From Termitomyces sp. T153 (Eukaryota; Basidiomycota; Agaricomycetes; Agaricales; Lyophyllaceae), in NCBI GenBank assembly GCA_018296165.2, contig JACKQL020000018.1:186001-250000 (forward strand): a DNA stretch of 64,000 nt, in the 5' to 3' direction. Below, in pieces: positions 54,854 through 64,000 of this stretch (positions within the stretch are counted from its first letter, which is position 1; every line of letters starts with the position of its first letter). Position numbers and translations under genes: made by a program. The notes under the pieces were generated by a model. That model was given only the letters and a program-made list of their open reading frames with translations, made no database searches and had not been told where the DNA came from.

Positions 54854-57800
54854 CTACCGACGATTCCTACTCTGTCCACCAGCTGCAGGACTAATCGGTG
54901 CAGTCGCGGCACCCCTCCTCATCTCCTCCTCATCTAGCCCCGCTTCCGCCAGAATCTTCTCGATCTCCTCTAAAATCGGCTTATACGATGCTGAAATCCA
55001 GCTCGCATCACCCTAGTATAAAAGATAATAGATAGAGGCTCACCATACCGCTCCTCAGCGAGCGCGAAGCCGTCCCGCCGAAGCTCTTTACCGCGATTAT
55101 CGCTCGATCCGATCGCTTTTGCGGACCAGTGGTCTCCTGCGAGCGACGAGATCTCAGAGGGAATCACTCGTATCAGATAACGAACAGGGACGTACGTGAA
55201 CGAGCATAGAACATTGCCAAAGTCTCACCGGGAAGAGGTGTGCTGATGATATCCTCCGGCGGACGTGTAGCATCTTTTGCGACACCCATAAATGCAGTGG
55301 CTTTGGATCTCAAGTCGTCCTGTACATGAAAAATGGAATATTAGAGCGGAAATCAGGGAGAGAACCATACTGAAGCAATGACTTACCTTCTGTTCCTCGG
55401 TTTTCTCCTCAACAACCGCCTCATCTTCCGAATTTGCTTCGTTTTGTCCATCAATTTCTTCCCCTCCCTCTTCCTCTCCCTGCTCGTCATCCTCGTCATC
55501 CTCGTCATCATCTTCATCATCTTCGTCATCCTCGTCATCACTACTGCTCTCATCCCCTTCCTTAATCACCAGCCCGCTCTCTTTCAAGCAAATATATCTC
55601 TCCATCTTATCCAGCTGCAACGAATAAAAATCATCGAGTGTATACTCCCTCGATCCCTTCTCGAATATCCCGCCGTATCTGTTCCCGAGATCATCACCAG
55701 AATCAGCCGACGATCCACAAAAAGAGAGATAAGAACACAAACAGATAGAGAGTGTTTCGGAGAACAGCAAGCATTGCATTGTACCTCGGAGTCGGGACCG
55801 TAAGATTCGGATCATCCGGGTCGATTTCTGGCTCTGGCTCTGGCGGTCGGGTGATCGCATCCTCGTCATCGCCCCCATCTTCATTTTCATTTACATCGCT
55901 CCCACTTTCCTCCTCGTACCTCTGCCTCATCACTCCTACCTTCTTCCTCTGTACCCTGCCCTTCTTCTTCGGTCTCTTAAGTCCCATAGACACCCACCGT
56001 CCCTTACCGGGGATCTGATATCCGTACCTACATTACATCCAACCTCATCAGCACGCGTCTTCCATCCATAAGGAAGTAAGTGAGAGACAACACTACCCAC
56101 AAATCATTCCAAAAAACACTCTCCAGTACTTCATCACTCCTATCCTCATCACTTACGCCCCCAAACAGCACACCCGTGTTCCGCGCGCCCCACAGCGCCA
56201 TTGTGCATCCCGACCGTGTCTCAGGCGCATATGAAGGCTTTTTGCGGCGTTCCCATTTAGCGTGGAGTGAAATGGCGGCGGCGGAAGCGGACTTGGATTT
56301 TGTGGAAATGGATTTTCCAGTGGTGGTGGTGGCGCCGGTGGTGGAGGTAGTGGGGATAGAGAGGCTGTGAGGCAGCTAGAAGGGGAGTGGGAAAGAATGG
56401 AGGGAAAGGGCGTACTGCAGGAACCAGGTATCGTCTAGCATGACGCCAACAGGTCGTTTGCCTTTTGCATATTCTTTACAGTAGCCGCCTGTGTTTCGCA
56501 TATCTCATCAGTACTGACATATCCCTCGACTTAGACCATCAAATAGAAAAATCCATGCTCGCTCACCATGTAACAAAATCCCATCTGGACAAGAGAGGAA
56601 CGAGAACCCACTGCGTGGTCTGTACCAATAACACGTCAGTTATTCAGCGACGAATTGAGGGATACTTTAAGCAAACAAAGGAAACGTGACGTACGAGGGT
56701 TTTAAATCCATCTCGCGAAACTCAATTTGGCGCCATGTATATTCCTGCGTATCGAACACCCACAGATCGTTCAAGTATCGCGCTATATCAGAGTTCAAAC
56801 GCGTCAGCCTTTTGCAGTCTCATCTCACCACACCATGGCCGCGACGGAAACGATGGCGACGGAAAAAACGCACTAGTAACACCCGGGTCATAGAACCCGC
56901 CAAAAAGTACAATACAGTGTTTCCACATCGCCATCCTACACAACCTCACCCATCAGTGATGCTGCACGAGAAAAACAGAAGACTAGTACTAGTGGCGGAA
57001 AAGTGGCCGCTGGAGAAGGGGAGAAGGTAAGCTCCACGCACGCACCGATGTCCCGACCTCGCACTGGGCCTTACCCTTGTCTCGATCCTCTCCCATATAT
57101 GCGTGCCGATATCGAACGCCCAGAAGTCGCGGTAGTGGTGGAACGTCGTCTGGTGCAGGGAGGAAAACTCGCCACCTGTGTGTGCATTATCTCAGCTATT
57201 TACCCACTATACGCTTCACGCTTGAGTTCGAGGTTTATACTGTTTGTAGATGGAGGAGACGGAGGACGATGGAGAGGGGGAGAGAAGGAGAGGCGGAGGG
57301 AGAGGCGGAGAGGGGGAGGGGGGAGGAAGAGAGGGAGAGAGGGAGAGAGAAGGAGAGGGAGAAGGAGAGGTGCAAGGAGGGAAAGGATAGCGCACCAAAG
57401 AGAAAGATCTTGCCACCGCTTGAGGGTGTTGCGACGACTGCGTGGGCCGAGCGTGGGCCTGGGCATGTGGGAGATATGAATTTGCGCCACTCGTCCTGGT
57501 GAGTTCAGGGGTCGATATTCATGTAATCTGGTAAGATGTAGAGTAACGAGGTGGTGAGGTTAAGCACTAACCTTTTCAGGCGAGTATCTGAATACGTCGT
57601 TATAGAAATACTAACAAATCATCAACATAAGCATCAGAACCAGGTAAATCAAAAGAAAATAACAGACAGAATACTCACAGCCTTCCCATCCTCACTAAAA
57701 AACTCTCCACCAATACACCACAGATGGTTTCCAATCGGGCACGGCGTAAGCGTCGCGTTTGCGCGTCTACTAGGAGGACCCTCGACGAGCTCCTCGGTCA

Positions 57801-58069
57801 CCGTGTGTGCTTCTTCCCATTCTCTCCGCATCTACTGGGCATCACGCTCACTACTCATCCTCTTCAAACTACATTGAGTTTACGAGATGACACACCTTTT
57901 CAAGAATTCCCTCGAGATCCTCATCGTCATCTTCAAGATCTTTGAACTTAGAGCTCCCCTTGGATTTTTTATTGTTCTTCTGCTCCTTCCGCTCGACTTT
58001 TTGGGCTGCTTTGGCTTTTTTGGCCGCTTTGGCGGTGGTTTTTGACGTTGCTTGTTTTTTCTTTGCCAT
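54854..58069 (-). CDS. KEL3: Kelch-repeat protein, Kel3/KLHDC4 type, 685 aa
   Basis: Fifteen exons: 58,069-57,896, 57,831-57,679, 57,610-57,572, 57,495-57,396, 57,175-57,046, 56,935-56,883, 56,782-56,695, 56,619-56,567, 56,488-56,416, 56,364-56,101, 56,027-55,743, 55,678-55,387, 55,319-55,196, 55,136-55,044, 54,990-54,854. They sum to 2,058 bp with every junction GT-AG and in frame. Residues 1-58 are basic (MAKKKQ; KKAKAAQK) then acidic. Kelch repeats follow: LTPCPIGNHLWCIGGEFF, NDVFRYSPEK, RPSARSGHRMAMWKHCIVLF, RYLNDLWVFDTQEYTW, GGYCKEYAKGKRP. An acidic insert of about 50 residues lies in exon 12. The C-terminus has DNRGKELRRDGFALAEERY, the conserved end of this family (DUF4110 as I recall). 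Yeast Kel3 is a cytoplasmic protein of unclear function. Fifteen intact exons argue for a live gene. The symbol rests on family resemblance. Confidence 0.93.
57246..57390 (+). repeat. GA-rich low-complexity tract in a KEL3 intron
   Basis: Almost pure purine on the plus strand (GGAGAGGGGGAGAGAAGGAG and similar), so pyrimidine in the transcript. It lies in the 220-bp intron 57,395-57,176, the longest of the gene. It may affect splicing or form triplex DNA. Confidence 0.85.
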
Positions 58070-58512
58070 GGGCGAAGCGGTAGTGGAATAGTGTAAGTTA
58101 GTACCGAGCGAGCATCACTTAGAATAGTATCAGTGATAAGATTCACTGAGGGTGATGCGGTGATGTGAGAAGTTCACACGGTCATGAATTTGACTCCTTG
58201 CCTCCTTGATTCATGAACCTCTCCAGTCGATTTCTTGGAAACTTCGTACTCCATAACAATCTAGTATCCTCATGTCCTTATGAGTCTAGACCTCCTATCG
58301 CGCACATCCTATGTTCTGTCCTCGTGACGTAGGTATATGAAACTACTTGCAGGCATAAGGATGAGTTGTGCAAGAACATATATCATCATAGGTGAATAGC
58401 ACACTAAGGTCGATCTCAATCTAGAATTCGGCTTGTAATTGGGGCTTCCTGCTGCAGCAAAACAATACGCAAGCTCGAAAATCACTTGTGTATGTTCTAA
58501 CGTTCACATACT
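58070..58512. other. Intergenic region between KEL3 and the first DUF6534 gene
   Basis: Upstream region of the KEL3-like gene and downstream region of the next gene, both on the minus strand. No ORF or clear TATA box. The part from about 58,387 is already within the segment duplicated at 61,590. Confidence 0.6.
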
Positions 58513-60214
58513 TCACTGTTGGCAATCAAGATTCGGGGAAGGATGTCTTGGAGTTACATTCTGGGGTGAGATGTCCTTCGTGATTTCAACTTCGCGGAAC
58601 ACCTGTATTCCATACGGCCCAGCTCGTTTATTTTGTCGTGTCTCAGTGGTCTGACCCCGCGGCGACTCTGAGAGCGTCTGGCGGAGGTTGACCTCGATTC
58701 CAGTTGAGAGAAATGTGTGTCTTCGCGGGGAAATTCCACTAGAAGACACATAAACGCGATTGTTCAAAACGGCCAGAAGAGTATTCGAGTATCTCGAGAA
58801 AGGTCAGATTGTTTGACAGAGGGGAGCCTAGAGTAACTGACTTACAGCTTTCCAAGAGCGTATGTTCTCGAAATAGCCGAAGACAAATAAGTCAAGGAAA
58901 GGAGAGGAGAATGGGAGGGCTTACGGAGCCATAACAATGGTAGGGACATGCTATTCAAGATTCTGATCAGGTCAAAAACAATTGAAAAACAAAATACCTA
59001 CTGGGACTGCAAGAGGGCACACGACCGCAATGATGGCGACGGATGCTGGATTGGGCGATAAATAAGCTCGGCTGTAGGAAAAGCGTTACTATACCAGTCA
59101 CTGCGTTCGTCTCCACTGTCAGGCGTACAATGCGCGTTAAAACATTGTCAGTATACTGGAACTCGCCCCTTCTTGAACGTAAAAGCTGTTTTTAAGGCTA
59201 AGAATGCACATTTCGAGGAGGAAGAAAGACCATCATACCAGTACAGTCATAACTACTGCAATTAATGTATCCGTCAATGCACTCCCACCAAGCCAGAGCT
59301 AGATAATTTTGTCGACGTCGCCTAGACAAATTACATCGGGAAGCTCACACATATTTGCCATTTGAGAGTGTCAAGACGACCCAGATCAGCGAGCCGATAT
59401 CCCTGAATAGATAACGCAGCCTGACTCAGTCACATGAACTGGAAGAAAAGGTGTAAACTTACTCCGACACCAGATGCTATGCCTCCAGCAAGACTAACGA
59501 CTGCAACCTGAACGGCAAAGACATTAGGCTCACGATCAAAGTCCGAATGCTCCAGGCGACTCACGAACAAGACCATGGATGGCAACCACCACGATTTGTG
59601 CAGAACACGTAGACGCCAGCAGAAGAAGGTCTGTTCCGCAAAAGCAATGATCCCATCCAATATGGGTGTATCAAAAGGAGACATGAAAGGTTCAAAGAGT
59701 ATGCCCATATTCCCAAAGCCATTTGCAAACCAATGGAATGCATCTGCAGCAACAAGTACTGACTGCGTGGTATCTAGAAAGAAAATTCCATAAACTGAAT
59801 ATTAGACGGAGATTCTGCAAGTGAGATTCAATAACCTATAATTAAATGAAACCTTACCCAACGATTTGATCTTGACATTGTCTTCAGGGAAACATTGATA
59901 ATAAGCATCTCAAGAATTGTCAGTATCATAGAAATATATAGGACTTCGATAACTGACAAACTTGCATCACTGTAATACCGTAAAGGAACCAGACAAGCAT
60001 GACTCCAATGAGCTGTGAGGAAGACAGTTATTGGCAATTCATCTTAAGGTTTTGGACTATATAAGAATCATACCGGTGGACCCGTTCTACAAATTAATCA
60101 AGCGCGTTTGAGCACATGAAGAGTATCATTGCAAACTGTCTACATGACTCACATGGAAGCAATGTCATGCGGAATTGGTCGCATATGCGGAGCCATGTGA
60201 AATGTCGAATTCAT
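58513..60214 (-). CDS. DUF6534-type 7-TM membrane protein, copy A, 343 aa
   Basis: Thirteen exons: 60,214-60,153, 60,086-60,074, 60,012-59,958, 59,908-59,858, 59,794-59,565, 59,507-59,463, 59,402-59,349, 59,298-59,239, 59,185-59,095, 59,045-59,002, 58,950-58,925, 58,866-58,846, 58,792-58,513. They sum to 1,032 bp, with GT-AG introns and one frame. Hydrophobic spans lie at about residues 22-42, 60-80, 100-125, 137-151, 170-189 and 220-234. Family signs are DIASITGPP near the start, AYYQCFPED, LWLGGSALTDTLIAV, RIVRLTVETNAVT and LYSNTLLAVLNNR before a polar tail of about 80 residues. The family is a large agaricomycete set of plasma-membrane-like proteins of unknown function. A second copy with the same exon structure lies 1.5 kb upstream. 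Confidence 0.92.
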
Positions 60215-60450
60215 GATTCAAGTCTTCAGCTGTATAACTCGATATTGGAAGGGAGAGGGTCAACCTTGCTCGTTCCATACTTTAGGCTAGTACATATAGG
60301 AAACAGAGGCGCTTGATATGTTCTTAGTCATAAATCATGGCTCATGACTGATTTCATTTATCCTGAATGGACATTCTTACGGTATCCTATATTGGAGATC
60401 CCTCCCACGATTAAATGAGGTATTTCTAGGGGTTTCAGGTTTTTAAAGGT

Positions 60451-61589
60451 CGTGATGAGTCACCTGGAGTACCAAATTCTCCGGAGTGTTTGATAACGCT
60501 TCATAGCATCCATGGGGAAGCATCGAGAGAAAGTGCTCATAGACAACCTTCATGATTTTTTGCGCCAGGTTCAATTAACTTTTCTGGAATTTTCGTTTTT
60601 ACTTACAGGGGGAATGGATGGATTTGCCAGTGACGTAATAAATTTGGTCTGCGGCGCTCATTCACACGGCCTGAGGCTGACTAATATAAGCACCGTCTTA
60701 TGAGACTAAACATATACATGACACAATCACTAGTGCACTTGAAACCTATACGTGTTGGTCAAAACATAGTGGTCAGAGCCTGAACATTCTGAGTGTGCAT
60801 CCTTCACGGTTATCCCAGTGACTACTCACGCCAGCCACCGTTCTTGCACTGCCTCCCACACTACCTTTAGACTGCTTCCCATACTAATGTTAGAACTGCC
60901 TCCCACACTACTGTCTCCCAAACTAGCGTTACACTGCATCCCACTGCCTTTTCAGATGACCAAGCTGTCTTTCTATAATCCTAGCCCGATGTTGGTGATA
61001 AGTTTAATCGAAACTTGGATGAATGAGATATTGCCATGCACAGCAACTCCGAGGTCTAGAATGCTTGATATATGATGATGATGATGATGATGTATTCCTC
61101 TACCCGCTGGGGCCTTGCCCCATGTCGGGTTCTATCTAGTTTTAAGTGTCTACGTATATGCCTGCTTGATATATACCTGCGATTATTGGCCGTCACAAGC
61201 GCGGAATGCCTCATATTGTGTACTTGACTTATGGAGTATTTTAACCGTCCAACTTTGTCACTCCCGGCGCTCACTTCTCTCCAAAGCGACTATGAATCTG
61301 CAGATGAATCAGAGCTCCTATTTATCATCTATCTCGTAGCTGCTTTCATAGGCTGGAGGAAAGACCACGATCGGTGCGGCGGTAGGATATGATTTGGTTC
61401 CCTTGATTGTCGATTCGGTCTGGATAAATCATTCTGAACTACGTAACTTTGCATTTCGCGTAATCCTTCTTCCTCGTGTGATGCACTATGTATTTACCAG
61501 AACAACTCTAGTGTACGGCTGCAGGTGCAACGATCGATATCAGACTTCCTGTACCCGTTGTAGGCAAGTGTCTGCAATGCAAAGCTATC
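60451..61589. other. Intergenic region between the two DUF6534 genes
   Basis: No gene seen. At 60,835-60,960 an ACTGCCTCCCACACTAC motif recurs about four times in imperfect form. The ORFs here are short and without motifs. Confidence 0.55.
61072..61092 (+). repeat. (ATG)7 microsatellite
   Basis: Seven uninterrupted ATG trinucleotides in intergenic DNA. Confidence 0.95.
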
Positions 61590-61717
61590 ATCATCGATGA
61601 AGAGCAAACTAAGGTTGATCTCGATCTATAATTCGGCTTGTAATTGGTACTTCCTGCTGCAACAAAACAATACGCAAACTCGAAAATCACTTGGGTATGT
61701 TCTAACGTTCACATATC

Positions 61718-63432
61718 TCACTGTTGGCAATCAAGATTCTGGGAAGGATGTCTTGGAACTACGTTGTGGGGTGGGATGTCCTTCGTGATTTCAGCTTCGC
61801 GGAACGCCTCTGTTCCATACGGTTCTGCTAGATTATCTGGTAGGGTCTCAGTAGTCCCACCCTGCGACGACTCTGAGGGTGGCTGGCGGAATCGAACTTC
61901 GATTTCAGTTGAGGGAGATACCCGTCTTCTTGGGAACATTCCCCTAGAAGACATGTAAATGCGATTGTTCAAAACGGCTAGAAGGGTGTTCGAGTATCTC
62001 AAGAAAGGTCAGATGATTTGATAGTGGAGAGCCTAGAGTAAGTGACGTACAGCTTTCCAATAATATATGTTCTTGAAGTTTCCGAAGACGAGTTAATCAA
62101 GCAAGTAGGAGCGAGGAGGATGGAGGCTTACGGGGCCATGAACATAGTAGGGACATTCTATACAAGATTCACATCAGTGTCAAAGACAATTTGGGAAGGG
62201 TCTACCTACAGAGGCTGCCAAGATGCACACGACTGAGATGATTGCGCCGGATGCTAGATTGGGCGATAAATAAGTGCAGCTGTAGTGAAAATCTTACTGT
62301 ACCAGTCACTGCATTCGTCTCCACTGTCAGGCGTACAATGCGTGTTAAAACATCGTCAGTGTATGCATTCTCCCCCCTTCTTAAACGTAAAAGCTATTTT
62401 TAAAAGTAAGAATCCATATTTCAGAGAGGAAGAAAGACAACCATACCAGTATGGTCATAGCTACTGCAATCAATGTATCCGTCAAGGCACTCCCACCGAG
62501 CCAGAGCTAGATGAGTGTTTCTCAAAGTCACCTAGACAGACAAATTTCAACAAAGAGCTCACAAATGCTTGCCATTTGAGAGTAATAAGACGATCCACAT
62601 CAGCAACCCGATATGCCTGGGGATGGAACATGGTCTGACTCGGTACCAAGTGAAAGAAGAGGTCAAAACGTACTCCGACAGCAGCTGCTATACCTCCCAC
62701 CAGACTAACGATTGTAACCTGCAGTAGAATGGAAAAGGCCTCAAGTCACGATTAAGGTACAGATGCTCCAGACGACTCACAACAAAGACTGCGGATGGCA
62801 GCCACCACGATTTGTGCAGAACACGTAAGCGCCAGCAGAAGAAGGTCTGTCCAACAAAACCAATGATCCCGCCCAACATGGGTGCATCAAAAGGAGAAAT
62901 GAAAGGTTCAGAGAGTATTCTCATATTTCCAAAGCCATGGACAAGCCAGTGAAATGCATCTGCAGCGACAAGCACTGACTGTGTCGTATCTAGAAAGAAT
63001 GTCCCATACACTAAATATCGGATGGAGATTTAGCGACTGCGATCAGATGACCTATAATCGAATGAAACCTTACCCAATGCTTTGATCTTGAACTTGTCTT
63101 CAGGAAAACATTGATAATAAACATCTGAAGAATTCTCAATCAATATCATAGAGATATATAATATATGACTTCAATAACTGACAAACTTGCATTACTGTAA
63201 TACCGTAAAGGAACCAGACAAGCATGACTCCAATAAGCTGCGGGGAAGACAGTTATTGGCAATTGATCCTAGGGTTTTGAACTATATAGAATCATACCGG
63301 TGGACCTGCTCTACAAATTAAACAAGCGCGTTTGAGCACATGAAGAGTATATAAAACTGTCTACACTCACATGGAAGCAATGTCTGATGGAATCGGTAGC
63401 ATACTCGGAGTCATCTGAGATGTTGAATTCAT
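61718..63432 (-). CDS. DUF6534-type 7-TM membrane protein, copy B, 343 aa
   Basis: Same 13-exon plan and the same exon lengths as copy A. Exon 1 starts at 63,432, exon 5 is 63,010-62,781 and exon 13 is 61,997-61,718. The frame is intact to TGA. The peptide of exon 3 (LIGVMLVWFLYGITVMQV) is identical to copy A. Other exons differ mainly by conservative changes (ASGAIISVVCILAAS against ASVAIIAVVCPLAVP). The C-terminal tail is more diverged but keeps its length and the end CQQ. Exon 10 uses the acceptor AATCTAG where copy A has AATCCAG. The conserved length and frame argue that both copies are functional. The substrate or ligand is unknown. Confidence 0.92.
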
Positions 63433-63691
63433 GATTAAAGTCCCGAGAGACAATAGTGGAAAGGAGAGGATGAACCTCGCTCATTCTCTACCCCGGGAAA
63501 AGTGGCTACTTATAGAAAAAATAGGCATTGATCGTGTTTCTTGATTGGTTACTTTTGTCTTTGATGAATGCTGAAGTTTTCATGATCTTCTGCATAATGA
63601 TTGTTTGAGGCATCCTAGATTGAATGATCCTTGCCGCGGTTCAATTATTTCTTGAGGTTATCTCTCGGGGTTTCATGGAGATGGCAGCAGA

Positions 63692-63988
63692 TCAACCTGT
63701 GGTAGGCAATCTTTCGGGCATGTGAACAAGCTGAGCATCCCAGACGAATCTTGATGGAGTTGGGCGAGCTGCGAATAACATCACTAGCGCATGGTTACCA
63801 CTGCCTGGAGAGGGATACAGATCTAGGTGGAAGAGCCGGTGAAATAGCAGGATGACGGAACTTTGTACCACCATCTTCGTCCCCGGGCTTTCCCGGGCAT
63901 AACGAAATAAGGGGAAAACTGAAGTGTTAATTATAGAGAAGGCCTCAGTGATCTTTGGGCAGTTCAACAAAGTTTCAGGCATTTCCAT
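63692..63988 (-). CDS. Hypothetical ORF, 98 codons, near the window edge
   Basis: A reverse ORF with MVVQSSVILLFHRLFHLDLY and FAARPTPSRFVWDAQLVHMP. No recognised family. It may be the last exon of a gene beyond the window, or chance. Confidence 0.25.
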   Translation of the reverse strand: MEMPETLLNCPKITEAFSIINTSVFPLFRYARESPGTKMVVQSSVILLFHRLFHLDLYPSPGSGNHALVMLFAARPTPSRFVWDAQLVHMPERLPTTG

Positions 63989-64000
63989 CTTTGGATGTTG

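Noticed and set aside
55378..55803. A 141-codon forward ORF rich in Leu, Ile and Val
   Set aside because: It is the complement of the acidic exon 12 of the KEL3-like gene (GAT/GAG runs read as ATC/CTC).
57003..57502. Arg/Gly-rich forward ORFs of 141-158 codons
   Set aside because: They come from the purine-rich tract in a KEL3 intron and from antisense of exons 4 and 5.
60116..60703. Short ORFs upstream of DUF6534 copy A as extra genes
   Set aside because: The first overlaps exon 1 and intron 1 of the gene on the other strand. The others lack motifs and lie in the duplicated promoter region.

Overview
The window looks like a chromosome segment of an agaricomycete (mushroom-forming basidiomycete) fungus. 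The grounds are the intact genes at the right end: a 15-exon Kelch protein of the Kel3/KLHDC4 type and two tandem 7-TM membrane proteins of the agaricomycete DUF6534 type, all with GT-AG introns mostly 49-110 bp long. The retrotransposon families, and the near absence of CpG in them, also fit. No rRNA, tRNA or CRISPR was seen.

Layout. (1) About 1-45,400 is a graveyard of nested LTR retrotransposons: Ty3/gypsy lineages in both orientations, a Ty1/copia element, many solo LTRs and a degenerate repeat-family ORF. Almost no ORF is intact. Preserved target-site duplications (TSDs) reveal up to three levels of nesting: a small deleted gypsy derivative (25,436-27,384) lies in the 3' LTR of a 12.8 kb forward gypsy (15,159-27,963), which itself lies in a reverse gypsy ('X'). 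A CpG-bearing, higher-order minisatellite (758-1,228) sits between two long direct repeats at the left edge. (2) About 45,400-48,800 has normal CpG content and holds one short spliced gene with a signal peptide, predicted to give a 113-aa secreted protein. (3) About 48,800-54,240 is a second CpG-poor repeat island: gypsy fragments, a solo LTR with TSD, LTR fragments and a short repetitive reverse ORF. (4) About 54,250-64,000 is normal gene space: a small spliced ORF, the Kel3-like gene (54,854-58,069), and two tandemly duplicated DUF6534 genes (58,513-60,214 and 61,718-63,432), all three larger genes on the minus strand.

How it fits together. The retroelement block is CpG-depleted and TpG/CpA-rich, as expected from cytosine methylation and deamination. 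In one case this seems to have destroyed the reverse-transcriptase catalytic Asp codons. Abrupt CpG shifts separate silent islands from the three host-gene regions. The most useful observations are the hidden secreted-protein gene between two silent islands, the two halves of one copia-in-gypsy insertion now in opposite orientations about 23 kb apart, a shared 4-bp CCAC target for two insertions of one gypsy family, an intron-bearing antisense gene inside a retroelement, and the CpG-retaining minisatellite.

Exon structures were worked out by hand from splice signals and reading-frame continuity. Family names come from recognising conserved motifs, not from a database search.
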